DNA of 64,000 bases from Alistipes timonensis (GTDB taxonomy: Bacteria > Bacteroidota > Bacteroidia > Bacteroidales > Muribaculaceae): NCBI GenBank assembly GCA_023663385.1, contig JAMPHO010000001.1, positions 108,930 to 172,929 on the forward strand. The letters are read 5' to 3'. This document shows positions 1 to 8,540 of the stretch, in pieces. Made by a program: the position numbers and the translations under genes. The first letter of the stretch is position 1. Every line of letters starts with the position of its first letter. The notes under the pieces are model-generated. The model was not told the origin of the DNA. It saw only the letters and a program-made list of their open reading frames with translations, and made no database searches.

Positions 1-1686
1 GGCCCGCTGCTCTTCAACTGCGGCGCGGTGGTGGCCCGCGGGCGCTGCCCGCTCATACGCCCCAAGCAGTACATACCCAACTACAACGAGTTCTACGAGA
101 AGCGCATATGGAGCTCGGCCTACGGGATTCCCGAGGGGGAGATCAGCCTGCCGGGTCTCGACGGGACGACCCTCCTGAGCACCTCGGCCCTGGCCGACAT
201 CGCCGGGGTAAGGGTCGGCGCCGAAGTGTGCGAGGACCTCTGGGCCCCGGTGCCCCCGTCGTGCGCCCAGGCCCTCTCCGGCGCCGACGTCATAGCCAAT
301 CTCTCGGCCTCGAACGACCTGATAGGGAAGCGCGCCTACCTGCGCCGCCTCATTTCGCAGCAGAGCGCCCGCGGCATCTGCGCCTACGTCTACGCCTCGG
401 CTGGCTTCGGCGAGTCGACCACCGACCTGGCGTTCGACGGCAAGGCTTTCATAGCCGAGAACGGCGACATCCTGGCCGAAACCGAGCGCTGGAGCAACGA
501 CCCGCAGATGATCGTGCGCGACATCGACATCGAGGCCCTGCGCCGCGACCGCATGCACCAGGGCACGTTCGGCGACTGCGCCCGGCGCCTCGCACCCGAG
601 CCGGTGGCCATCGTTCCCGCCGTGCCGCCCGCTCCCCGCGCTGAAGAACACGGATGGAGCCTCCTCCGCGAAGTAGCGCCCCACCCCTTCGTGCCCGCCT
701 CCGACTCCGAGATCGACAGCCGCTCGGCCGAAATAGTCGACATCCAGGCCACCGGCCTGGCCCAGCGCCTGAAAGCCACCCGCTGCCGCACACTCGTGGT
801 CGGCATCTCGGGGGGCCTCGACTCCACGCTGGCCCTCCTGGTGGCCGCAAGGGCCTTTGACCGGCTCGGCCTCGACCGCTCCGGCATAGTCGGGGTGACG
901 ATGCCCGGCTTCGGCACCACGGGGCGCACCCGCTCCAACGCGCTGGTGCTTATGGAGGCTCTCGGCGTCACATCCCGCGAAATCCCCATAGCCAAGGCCG
1001 TTGAGCAGCATTTCGCCGACATAAGCCACGACCCGGAGCGCCGCGACGTGACCTACGAGAACTCGCAGGCCCGCGAGCGCACCCAGATCCTCATGGACCT
1101 CGCCAACGAGCTCGGGGGGATGGTGCTCGGCACCGGCGACCTCTCGGAGCTCGCCCTCGGGTGGGCCACCTACAACGGCGACCATATGTCGATGTACGGG
1201 GTGAACTCCTCTATACCCAAGACGCTCGCCAGCCACCTGGTGCGCTGGTTCGCCGGGCACGCCGACACCGAGGAGATGCGCCGGGCGCTGCTCGACATTG
1301 TCGACACCCCGATTTCCCCCGAACTGCTCCCCGCCGACACCTCGGGCGACATCGCTCAGAAAACCGAGGACCTCGTAGGCCCCTACGAGCTCCACGACTT
1401 CTTCCTATATTATATGCTCCGCTACGGCTTCTCGCCCAAGCGCATCTTCCTGCTGGCGAGCGTGGCCTTCCCCGAGCGCCCGGCCAAGGAGATAGTCCAC
1501 TGGCTGCGCACCTTCTGCCGCCGCTTCTTCAACCAGCAGTTCAAGCGATCCTGCCTCCCCGACGGCCCGAAAGTCGGGTCGGTATGTCTCTCGCCCCGAG
1601 GCGATTGGCGCATGCCCTCCGACGCGTCCTCCGCGCTGTGGCTCGCCGAGTGCGACGACATCGCCGCCTCGATAGCCGACAATTGA
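1..1686 (+). CDS. nadE: NAD+ synthase (glutamine-hydrolysing), 3' part
   Basis: The reading frame is open from the first base, so the 5' end lies outside the window; by family length roughly 80 residues are missing. It makes NAD+ from nicotinic acid adenine dinucleotide, using ATP and glutamine-derived ammonia. The visible N-terminal part is the end of the nitrilase-type glutaminase domain, with the catalytic cysteine in GAEVCEDLW. The C-terminal part is the synthetase domain, with the ATP-pyrophosphatase P-loop SGGLDST and the GTGDLSELALGW block. A strong hairpin follows the stop codon. Cytoplasmic; identification is secure. Confidence 0.95.
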   Translation, partial: GPLLFNCGAVVARGRCPLIRPKQYIPNYNEFYEKRIWSSAYGIPEGEISLPGLDGTTLLSTSALADIAGVRVGAEVCEDLWAPVPPSCAQALSGADVIANLSASNDLIGKRAYLRRLISQQSARGICAYVYASAGFGESTTDLAFDGKAFIAENGDILAETERWSNDPQMIVRDIDIEALRRDRMHQGTFGDCARRLAPEPVAIVPAVPPAPRAEEHGWSLLREVAPHPFVPASDSEIDSRSAEIVDIQATGLAQRLKATRCRTLVVGISGGLDSTLALLVAARAFDRLGLDRSGIVGVTMPGFGTTGRTRSNALVLMEALGVTSREIPIAKAVEQHFADISHDPERRDVTYENSQARERTQILMDLANELGGMVLGTGDLSELALGWATYNGDHMSMYGVNSSIPKTLASHLVRWFAGHADTEEMRRALLDIVDTPISPELLPADTSGDIAQKTEDLVGPYELHDFFLYYMLRYGFSPKRIFLLASVAFPERPAKEIVHWLRTFCRRFFNQQFKRSCLPDGPKVGSVCLSPRGDWRMPSDASSALWLAECDDIAASIADN

Positions 1687-1730
1687 GAAACCGTTTCCCA
1701 CTAAGCCCACACCCCCTCCCAAACGATTCA

Positions 1731-1787
1731 ACCGACCGCTTTCGGCCAAAAATATGTTAAACAACATATAGGCCGAAGGCGGTCGGT
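1731..1787. terminator. Long hairpin downstream of nadE
   Basis: Two 17-nt arms (1731-1747 and 1771-1787) are complementary apart from one G-U type pair. The intervening 23 nt contain a second inverted repeat (1752-1758 with 1763-1769), so the whole region can fold into one long stem. It sits between the nadE stop and the promoter of the next gene. There is no clean U-tract, so it may be a bidirectional terminator or an insulating cruciform. Confidence 0.6.
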
Positions 1788-1801
1788 CGGCATATTTTCC
1801 G

Positions 1802-1809
1802 TACCTTTG
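1802..1809 (+). promoter_or_regulatory. Bacteroidetes -7 box (TACCTTTG)
   Basis: This is an exact TAnnTTTG match 71 nt upstream of the ATG at 1880. No good -33 TTTG is visible at the usual distance, so strength is uncertain. Confidence 0.55.
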
Positions 1810-1879
1810 CCCCAATGTTGCGAAACAACTCCGTTGCACACAACGATTTAACCTAAATCTATTCACTTACAATTCTTTT

Positions 1880-4297
1880 ATGAAAAGTTTCTTTACCCTT
1901 TCACTGTCGCTGCTCGCGGCTTCCGTAGCGGGTTCGGCTTTCGCTGAGAACCCCTTCGCGCCGACTGGCAACGAGACCGTTATCGGACAGACACAGGTAC
2001 TCTATCATCCCACCAAAGACAAAATCGCCACTCTCGAAGCTGACAAGCTCGGCGCTCCCGCAGGTTGGAAGATGGAATACACCAACGCAGCCAAGACGCT
2101 TGACCAGGCTTCCTCAATCAAGATTGACGGCACGTCCTACCCCACCATCAAGATTTCCAACGGCCAGGAGTGCAAAATCACAATGCCCGAAGGGTATGTG
2201 GCCAATGCCGTTACAATCTACTCCGTGACCAACGGCGTACAGGATCCCGCCAAGATTTGCTACTGGCAGAACATCGACGGCACCAAGTATGACGCTCCCG
2301 CTTCTGACCATCTTTCCAGCTATAAGGACTACAACAACCCCGACGTAAGCTACTTCAAGCTCTCAGGCGAAAACAACTTCTTCACCATTCAGAACAAGGG
2401 TCAGCAGCCCTGCGTGGTTCTCGTGGTTGACTACTCCGAGAAGAAAGCTGAACCCGTTGACCCCGGTTTCGGCGAAGCAGCCCTCGCCGCTCCCATCGCA
2501 TGGCCCGCGAGCGGTGTGAAGATGCTCCCCGTCAACGGCTACTTCCAGCTCACCTACGAGGCTCCCGTGACCATCGCCGGAAAGGCTGACCTCAACGGCA
2601 CCGCTCTCGACATGGAGGCCGGCAACGAGCAGGGCACCGTGGTTCGCATCCCCTACACCGGGCTGACCGCCGCCACCGAGTACACCCTCACCATCCCCGC
2701 CCGCACTATCGGCAACGCCGAGGGCGCCAACGAGGCTCTCACCTACACCTTCACCACCGAGCCCGTCAACACCCTCTTCTACTGTGACTTCAGCAACCTT
2801 CCCTACGGTTACTACGAGCTCTACGGCCTCCCCTTCATCACCGATAACGTGAACATCCTCGCCAAGGGCTCGACCAACAAGACCGCTACCGCCGGTGGCA
2901 TGACCTTCTTCAGCGGAACCAGCGGCCGCGTGGTGGCTCTCAAGAACAACAACAATTCGACCGACCTCGAAGCCGACTACGGCCCCAACACCGAGGCTGA
3001 TCTCGGCGCTTCCGACCGCTGCGTGCAGCTTATCGACGGCGGCAACGGCCTCTATGTTGAGTTCCCCGAAGTTGAAGGCCCCGCCGATGTGACATTCTAC
3101 GTCGCCAACGCCAAAACCGCAGCCGGAACCATCGTGCTCACCGACGAAAACGGCGACACCAAGGCTCCCCTGACCACCTTCGAGCTCCCCGCCGCCAAGA
3201 AGATGTCGAAGTTCACCTACACTTACCCCTACAAGGGCACCGTGAAACTCCGCCTCTACAATATGAAGAACCAGATCAACATCAACGACGTGCTGATCGT
3301 GAAGGGTGAAGGCGAAGGCATCGACAAGCCCGTGATCGTCGACGAAGAGGCTCCCGTACTCGTTAAGTCCTGGCCCTCCGACGCCCCCTACGCTCCCGTT
3401 GAAGGCGCTATCGTGCTCGAATACAACGAACCCATCTTCGCATCCGCCAAAGCTACCGTGAACGGCGTTGAAACCGACATCGTTGTCGACGGCAAGAAGG
3501 CAACCATCGCCTACGCCGGTCTTGAAAACGGCAAGGCTTACACCGTGAACATCCCCGCCATTGCCGACGAAGCCGGCAACGCCACCGAGCCCCTCGCAAT
3601 GACCATCAACACCGAGGCAGCCGACGTGCTCTTCTACACCGACTACAACTTCTACCCCTACTCCTACTGGACCAAGTACAATATGTACCCCGCCGACGGC
3701 GCTGACAACGGCGACATCTTCGCGAAGAACAGCTCCGACAAGACCGTTGAGATCGGTGGCCTCACCTACGTTGTAGGCGCTACCCCCGGCCGCGTGGTGG
3801 CTATGGGCAAGTCCAACCTCGTTGACGACCCCGACAACGTGGGCGGCTCGCAGCGCTGCGCCCAGATCAGCGGCGGCGGCGATGCTCTCTACATCGAGTT
3901 CCCCGAAGTTCTCGGCCCCTGCAAGTTCACCGCCATCATCGGCAACTCCACCGCCAAGGCATTCAGCTTCACCCTCGTGAACGCCGCCGACAGCGAAACC
4001 CCCATCGCTACCTTCGACACCACTGCCGACAAGAAGATGTTCAAGTTCGAGCACACCGTGGCTGTCGAGACTCCCGTGAAGTTCCGTCTTTACAACAACG
4101 GCAACCAGTTCAACATCCACGACCTGCTCGTGACCAAGGCTGAAAAGGGTGGCACCGTTGGCGTGGCCGACGTGGCTGCTGACGCCGAGGCTCCCGCCGT
4201 TTACTACAACCTCCAGGGCGTACGCGTTGAGAATCCCGCCGAGGGTCTCTACATCCGCGTCCGCGGCAACAAGGTTGAAAAAGTACTCGTGAAGTAA
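1880..4297 (+). CDS. Secreted protein with duplicated Ig-like/beta-sandwich modules and C-terminal sorting-like tail
   Basis: This 805-residue protein starts with a clear signal peptide (about residues 1-22, ending SAFA). The middle holds two similar modules, about residues 205-470 and 490-765. Each has an Ig-like (Big_5-type) segment, then a beta-rich segment beginning with LFYCDF or LFYTDY and containing a GRVVA motif. The last 30 residues (YYNLQGVRVENP, then GLYIR and KVLVK) resemble type A sorting domains of type IX secretion and resemble the tail of the nuclease ending at 48164. An extracellular or surface role is likely, perhaps carbohydrate or protein binding; no catalytic motif is evident. 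A strong terminator follows, so it is probably monocistronic. Confidence 0.85.
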   Translation: MKSFFTLSLSLLAASVAGSAFAENPFAPTGNETVIGQTQVLYHPTKDKIATLEADKLGAPAGWKMEYTNAAKTLDQASSIKIDGTSYPTIKISNGQECKITMPEGYVANAVTIYSVTNGVQDPAKICYWQNIDGTKYDAPASDHLSSYKDYNNPDVSYFKLSGENNFFTIQNKGQQPCVVLVVDYSEKKAEPVDPGFGEAALAAPIAWPASGVKMLPVNGYFQLTYEAPVTIAGKADLNGTALDMEAGNEQGTVVRIPYTGLTAATEYTLTIPARTIGNAEGANEALTYTFTTEPVNTLFYCDFSNLPYGYYELYGLPFITDNVNILAKGSTNKTATAGGMTFFSGTSGRVVALKNNNNSTDLEADYGPNTEADLGASDRCVQLIDGGNGLYVEFPEVEGPADVTFYVANAKTAAGTIVLTDENGDTKAPLTTFELPAAKKMSKFTYTYPYKGTVKLRLYNMKNQININDVLIVKGEGEGIDKPVIVDEEAPVLVKSWPSDAPYAPVEGAIVLEYNEPIFASAKATVNGVETDIVVDGKKATIAYAGLENGKAYTVNIPAIADEAGNATEPLAMTINTEAADVLFYTDYNFYPYSYWTKYNMYPADGADNGDIFAKNSSDKTVEIGGLTYVVGATPGRVVAMGKSNLVDDPDNVGGSQRCAQISGGGDALYIEFPEVLGPCKFTAIIGNSTAKAFSFTLVNAADSETPIATFDTTADKKMFKFEHTVAVETPVKFRLYNNGNQFNIHDLLVTKAEKGGTVGVADVAADAEAPAVYYNLQGVRVENPAEGLYIRVRGNKVEKVLVK

Positions 4298-4343
4298 ATC
4301 CCATCCCCCATCGGGCGGAGCCCCGCTCCGCCCGCCAAACCAA

Positions 4344-4385
4344 CACCCCCTGCGACGGCTGAACGTCGCAGGGGGTGCTCGTTTT
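4344..4385 (+). terminator. Rho-independent terminator
   Basis: A perfect 14-bp GC-rich stem (4344-4357 with 4364-4377) with a 6-nt loop is followed by CTCGTTTT. It terminates the secreted-protein gene. Confidence 0.9.
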
Positions 4386-4396
4386 ATATCAATAGG

Positions 4397-4428
4397 AAGT
4401 ACGAAGTCAGGAATAAGTACTAAGTCAG
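4397..4428 (+). repeat. Short direct repeat
   Basis: A 14-nt unit AAGTACnAAGTCAG occurs at 4397-4410 and 4415-4428, differing at one base. The flanking 4386-4507 shows no gene. Confidence 0.6.
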
Positions 4429-4507
4429 AGTGATGTGTTATGAAGCATGAGGCACTTTTCCGAGGGTACGCGGGGCGCTATACTTCGCTAAAAAACAATT
4501 GGAGTCG

Positions 4508-5704
4508 TCAGGCGAGGCGGGCGGCGAGGGCTGCGGCCGCGGCGCGGCAGTGGTCGAGATCGGTGGCGCCCGGGGCCTGCCTGGCCACCACCGGCTCGGC
4601 AACGTAATCGAAACCGCAGGGCTGCAGTATGCGCTCCAGCTCCCCTACCGCCTTGTGGGCCCAGGTATGGGTGCCAAGCAGGGCCACCTCGCGCCCCGTA
4701 ACGCCGCGGCGGGCAATAGCCTCGGCAACAACCGACACAGGCGGGAACAGTCCGTCGGAATACGTCGGCGAGGCTATCACGAGCCCCTTATGGCGGAACA
4801 CGGCGGCGATAATATAGCTGGGGTCGGTCACCGCAGCGTTAAACACCTCGATTTCGCGCACCCCCGCCTCGGCCAGCGCTTCGGCGGCGGTTTCGGCGAG
4901 CACCTGCGTGTTGCCGTACATCGAGCCGTAAACAATCGTCACGCCGTTGTCGAGCGGCTCGTAGCGGCTCATACGGTCGTAGAGTGATACCACCTCGGCC
5001 ACCCGCGAGCGCCAAACCGGGCCGTGGGTCGAACAGATAGTGTCGACCTTGACATTCTCGAATTTCGCGAGGGCGCGCTGCACGAACTTCCCGTACTTGC
5101 CAACGATGTTGCTGTAATAGCGCTCCATCTCGGGGAAATAGCGGTCGGTCGACATCTCCGTGTCGAGCACCGCCCCGTTCAACGCCCCGAAACACCCGAA
5201 GCCGTCGCCGCTGAAGAGCACGCACTCCTCTTCGAGGTACGTCATCATAGTTTCCGGCCAGTGCACCATCGGGGTCAGATAGAATCGGAGCGTGGCCCCG
5301 GGGCCGAGCGGCAGCGTGTCGCCCTCCTTCACGGCGAGCGTCGCGTCATCAATGCCGTAAAAGCCATTGACCATCGAGAGCGTCTGCGCATTGCCTACGA
5401 TCACAATATCCGGGAACGCCTGGCGTAGCATCTCGATGCCGCTCGAATGGTCCGGCTCCATATGGTTGATCACCAGATAGTCGGGCTTTCTGTCGTCGCC
5501 GAGAATTGCCTTGATATGTTCAATCTGGAGCAGGGCGAACGGGCCCTCCACCCCGTCGATCACGGCAACCTTATCGCCGCCGTCAACGAGATATGAATTG
5601 TAGCTCACCCCGCAGGGGAGAGGCCACATACTTTCAAACAGATGCGTGGTGCGGTCATTTACACCGATGTAGCTGACCTTCGAGGTGATAGCGGCGCTTC
5701 TCAT
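4508..5704 (-). CDS. Flavodiiron protein (FprA/ROO family)
   Basis: This is a 398-residue cytoplasmic flavoprotein that reduces O2 (or NO) to harmless products in anaerobes. The N-terminal metallo-beta-lactamase-like domain carries the di-iron motif H81-x-E83-x-D85-H86 (NHMEPDHSSG). The C-terminal flavodoxin domain has the FMN loop VYGSMYGNTQ near residue 254. I place the start at 5704 (MRSAAITS), just behind an AAGGA; a longer frame to 5758 adds 18 unconserved residues. The upstream intergenic region is interrupted by the integrated element at 5818, which may have separated the gene from its former upstream sequence. Confidence 0.92.
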   Translation of the reverse strand: MRSAAITSKVSYIGVNDRTTHLFESMWPLPCGVSYNSYLVDGGDKVAVIDGVEGPFALLQIEHIKAILGDDRKPDYLVINHMEPDHSSGIEMLRQAFPDIVIVGNAQTLSMVNGFYGIDDATLAVKEGDTLPLGPGATLRFYLTPMVHWPETMMTYLEEECVLFSGDGFGCFGALNGAVLDTEMSTDRYFPEMERYYSNIVGKYGKFVQRALAKFENVKVDTICSTHGPVWRSRVAEVVSLYDRMSRYEPLDNGVTIVYGSMYGNTQVLAETAAEALAEAGVREIEVFNAAVTDPSYIIAAVFRHKGLVIASPTYSDGLFPPVSVVAEAIARRGVTGREVALLGTHTWAHKAVGELERILQPCGFDYVAEPVVARQAPGATDLDHCRAAAAALAARLA

Positions 5705-5817
5705 ATCCTTGTATAATAAATGTATTCGCACCGCGAAATTACTCAAAATCCCCCACACCGCCTAAAAAAACCGCACCCCCGCGCGGCAGCGAACATCGTC
5801 AATAATGTAAAACATCA

Positions 5818-5845
5818 GGGGTAGGCGCAAAAAAAATTGATTGTC
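5818..5845 (+). repeat. Left attachment-site repeat (attL core)
   Basis: This 28-bp copy is identical to 11671-11698. On the minus strand it reads as the 3' half of a terminator stem plus a T8 tract. Here the matching 5' half is absent, unlike at the right end. Confidence 0.85.
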
Positions 5846-5876
5846 GGGGCTATCTGAAAATCAGCAGATTAGGCAT

Positions 5877-5901
5877 TTACACCTGTAATTCTTACCTGTT
5901 T
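5877..5901 (+). repeat. Arm-type repeat near attL
   Basis: The pattern TTACACCTGTAAT, three bases, then TTACCTGT is found here and near the right end (about 11554 and 11580), in the same orientation. Such repeats inside both ends are typical binding sites of tyrosine integrases; that role is inferred. Confidence 0.6.
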
Positions 5902-6009
5902 GTCACTTTTTTAGACATCGCAAAGTTAATGTAAAATCCTGAGAATCACAAACATAAAAAATAGATGCACCATTTGGCACATCTATTAATCATAACAAGT
6001 GTTGATGGA

Positions 6010-6585
6010 TTACCACGGGGTCTGCATACCAAAAACCTCATCTTGGTTGCTGCTAAGGTCAATGGATGCCGTCTGAGTTCCATTTACGACATATTGCCGC
6101 ATCTCTGAAAATGAATCATACGATGAATTATCTGACCCAGAGTAGTCATTTGACCTAAGTGTGAGATTTTCATACTTAACAGTCATTTCGCTGCCATTGA
6201 TAGCCGTAATGGTAGCCTTTCCACTCACAGCCTCCCAATTGCCCTGCCAACCATATCTGAATAATCCCATTGTGGCAAGGTCATCACCGACTTTGGGTTT
6301 GCTTGGTGAAGTAAAGTACATTGACCAAACGTCGGGATATATAGTGCCTTGTATGTCAACGAAGTTGAAACCAATGGTAAAAGAACCGTGACCAGTAGTC
6401 TTATTCCAACCGCCATCAAGAGAGACGACACCGACTGTAGAATAGGCAACTCCGTTTATCTCCATCTTGCTACTTGAACCACCGCCATTAGGGTCTGGTT
6501 CATCTTCGTCATCCCCGCAAGAGGTGAGGGTGAACGAGAGGGCTGCGAGCATCACAGCCACAAGGGTGGAAAAGTATTTTTTCAT
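6010..6585 (-). CDS. Putative surface lipoprotein, element cargo
   Basis: This 191-residue protein has a lipoprotein signal peptide with cysteine at 23 (LTSCGDD). The acidic run GDDEDEPD after it matches the Bacteroidetes lipoprotein export signal, so it is probably surface-exposed. The rest is beta-strand-rich with many aromatic residues and no motif I recognise. It starts 12 nt after the outer membrane protein gene on the same strand, so the two are probably co-transcribed and may work together at the cell surface. Function unknown; it may be immunity, exclusion or adhesion cargo of the element (speculative). Confidence 0.8.
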   Translation of the reverse strand: MKKYFSTLVAVMLAALSFTLTSCGDDEDEPDPNGGGSSSKMEINGVAYSTVGVVSLDGGWNKTTGHGSFTIGFNFVDIQGTIYPDVWSMYFTSPSKPKVGDDLATMGLFRYGWQGNWEAVSGKATITAINGSEMTVKYENLTLRSNDYSGSDNSSYDSFSEMRQYVVNGTQTASIDLSSNQDEVFGMQTPW

Positions 6586-6597
6586 TTATCTGTGCGA

Positions 6598-7197
6598 TTA
6601 GAACTTGTAGGTTACACCGAGTGATATGGGGAGGCGGTTGAAGTCTTTCATATACTGATATTTAACTTCAAGCCCAACGGCGAACTTGTCGGTAATGGGA
6701 TATTCTGCACCAACACCTACATTGAAGAGGAAGCGGTTTGCAGAAGAGGATGATGAAGAAAAACCAGGAGCAACATCAGGAGATTGCGAGTAGTCATAGT
6801 TGGAATTGTTCTTGTTCTGTTCAATCATCCACTTGTCGTATTCTTCCTGGTCAAACTCTACGCCACCACCTGCGCCAAGATGGCCGTAACCGATACCGAT
6901 GAGGGGATAGACTGCGAATTTGCTGCCGATGTTGAAGAGATAGTGAACATTGGCCGAGATAGTAAACACATCCATCCCTTTGGATTTGAACCCGTAGTTT
7001 AGGTTTGCTTCGGCACGGAGGGCATCTGTTATCCCGTACTGATACTTAGCCCCTATCTCGAAGTTGGTGACATTCATCCCGCTTTCAAGCGATGGAGCGA
7101 CACCGATGTTGATACCTGCTGCGCTCTGCCCCTTTTGTGCAAATGCGCTGCCGACTGCTGCCATTAAGATAACGGCGAGAAACAAAACACGTTTCAT
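6598..7197 (-). CDS. Outer membrane beta-barrel protein, element cargo
   Basis: This 199-residue protein has a signal peptide (about residues 1-20, ending SAFA) and alternating amphipathic strands typical of OmpA/OmpW-like 8-strand barrels. It ends in an aromatic residue (VTYKF), the usual outer-membrane assembly signal. A low-complexity loop rich in Asn, Ser and Gln (about residues 125-150) would face outward. It is the first gene of a pair with the lipoprotein downstream. No enzyme motif; a porin-like or surface-modifying role is likely. Confidence 0.82.
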   Translation of the reverse strand: MKRVLFLAVILMAAVGSAFAQKGQSAAGINIGVAPSLESGMNVTNFEIGAKYQYGITDALRAEANLNYGFKSKGMDVFTISANVHYLFNIGSKFAVYPLIGIGYGHLGAGGGVEFDQEEYDKWMIEQNKNNSNYDYSQSPDVAPGFSSSSSSANRFLFNVGVGAEYPITDKFAVGLEVKYQYMKDFNRLPISLGVTYKF

Positions 7198-7274
7198 TGC
7201 AACGATTGGTTTTAGGTGTGTCTACGGCCTTGCGACAACGTGTTTATATTCGGTTAAAGGTTTAAATAAAAAGC

Positions 7275-7293
7275 GAGGCCGTCATTCTGCCTC
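7275..7293 (-). terminator. Possible leader attenuator upstream of the outer membrane protein gene
   Basis: On the minus strand GAGGC, nine bases, GCCTC is followed by GCTTTTTATTT. It lies about 80 nt upstream of the start at 7197, so it could terminate a leader transcript. The stem is short. Confidence 0.35.
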
Positions 7294-7756
7294 ATCTTTT
7301 ACGTTGGTCTTGGACTACCATTAATGCAGATAAGGGAATGATAGCCCCACTTGACCGTATTTCGCAGGTACGCTTAGGTACACGAATATACAAGCCAAGA
7401 AAGGCGTACTTCCACATAATCCAGCATTATTAGGTGAAGTGTCCAAGTTCACGTAAATGGATTAAGCGAAATGCGCTTTCTATCTATGTAATGTATCCCC
7501 TTTGGGATTACGGGGCAAAGATAGGCATTTTCGCTGGAAGTACGCTAAAATCTGTGTTAAAATTTTATCCGTCAGTCGGTTTATCGCTGCTTGTCGGCCT
7601 TTGCCGAAACACCGATGCAATTTGACGACCGTCTTTGTGAAAAAGACATTGCGAAATTACATATATTCCTGTCTATCAGGAGATTATATGTGTTAAATTT
7701 TGCTAACAGATTGAATTTATCACGTCTCAAACGTTCGTTAGAATCCTGAAAACCAG

Positions 7757-7764
7757 TATCTTTG
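7757..7764 (+). promoter_or_regulatory. -7 box (TATCTTTG) of the serine recombinase gene
   Basis: An exact TAnnTTTG lies 23 nt upstream of the ATG at 7788, giving a very short leader. The -33 box is weak. Confidence 0.6.
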
Positions 7765-7787
7765 CATTGTAAAAAAAATTTGAGACG

Positions 7788-8459
7788 ATGAAAAAATACA
7801 TAGCATATTACAGGGTGTCTACTAAGAAACAATCTCTCGGACTGGACGCACAGCAAGTGACCGTAAACAACTACATCGCTGCCAACGATGGGGAACTTGT
7901 AGCAGAGTTCAGTGAGAAAGAATCTGGAAAGCACGACCGCCGAACCGAACTGAACAACGCCATCGAAGAGTGCAAACGCACGGGGGCGACCCTCATAATC
8001 GCTAAACTTGACCGCCTGTCACGTAACATCACCTTTATATTCACATTGCGTGACAGTGGCGTTGACTTTCTTGCCTGCGACCTCCCGCAGTTCAACACAC
8101 TCACACTCGCCATTTTCTCGGCACTCGCACAACAAGAACGAGAACTTATCAGCCAACGCACCAAGGCAGCACTCGCAGTGCTTAGGGCTAACGGCGTGAA
8201 ACTCGGCAAACCTAACGCCTCATTCACTGATGAAATGCGCCAACGGGCCTGCCGCTCCAACAAGGCAAAGGCCGAGGAGAACCCCAACACCAAGCGAGCG
8301 AAGATTATGATTGAGGCACTGTCGGCACACACCCGCAATCTCACACGCATAGCAGAGACCCTCAACGAGAACGGGTTTAAGACGGCCCTGAACGCCTCTT
8401 TTACTCCCACGGCAGTAAAACGTATCATAGAGCGTTACAACCTCTGGAAAACGGTTTAA
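7788..8459 (+). CDS. Serine recombinase (resolvase/invertase family)
   Basis: This 223-residue protein has an N-terminal resolvase domain with the nucleophile Ser11 in YYRVSTKKQ and the active-site block LDRLSRN (Arg76, Arg79). The conserved QQERELISQRTKAAL helix follows and links to a C-terminal helix-turn-helix region. It probably cuts and rejoins DNA at a res- or inversion-type site, perhaps resolving multimers of the element or flipping a segment; no inverted-repeat target is obvious nearby. It has its own promoter and a terminator at 8477-8526. The small size excludes a large serine integrase. Confidence 0.9.
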   Translation: MKKYIAYYRVSTKKQSLGLDAQQVTVNNYIAANDGELVAEFSEKESGKHDRRTELNNAIEECKRTGATLIIAKLDRLSRNITFIFTLRDSGVDFLACDLPQFNTLTLAIFSALAQQERELISQRTKAALAVLRANGVKLGKPNASFTDEMRQRACRSNKAKAEENPNTKRAKIMIEALSAHTRNLTRIAETLNENGFKTALNASFTPTAVKRIIERYNLWKTV

Positions 8460-8476
8460 AATGCCTCTCAGCGATA

Positions 8477-8526
8477 CACGCCACACTGATTACTTTTATT
8501 GGTTATCAGTGTGTTGCGTGATTTTT
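8477..8526 (+). terminator. Terminator after the serine recombinase
   Basis: An imperfect stem (CACGCCACACTGAT with ATCAGTGTGTTGCGTG) is followed by ATTTTTG. It lies just after the stop at 8459 and before the convergent gene ending at 8541. Confidence 0.75.
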
Positions 8527-8540
8527 GAGGGTTTTGCCAT

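Larger units (their letters stand above)
7198..7787. other. Divergent intergenic region within the element
   Basis: This 590-bp region separates the outer membrane protein gene (leftward) from the serine recombinase (rightward). It contains a small leftward terminator-like hairpin (7275-7293) and a rightward promoter (7757-7764). Short frames at 7434-7696 have no homology I recognise and unlikely composition, so I do not call them genes. Confidence 0.6.

Noticed and set aside
2363-4120. 585-codon open frame antisense to the secreted protein gene
   Set aside because: It is valine/glycine/histidine-rich and mirrors codon bias of the sense gene; it lacks a recognisable domain, while the sense frame has a signal peptide and a sorting tail.
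7434-7696. Short frames in the element's intergenic region
   Set aside because: They lack a plausible start context and any recognisable domain, and mutually overlap.
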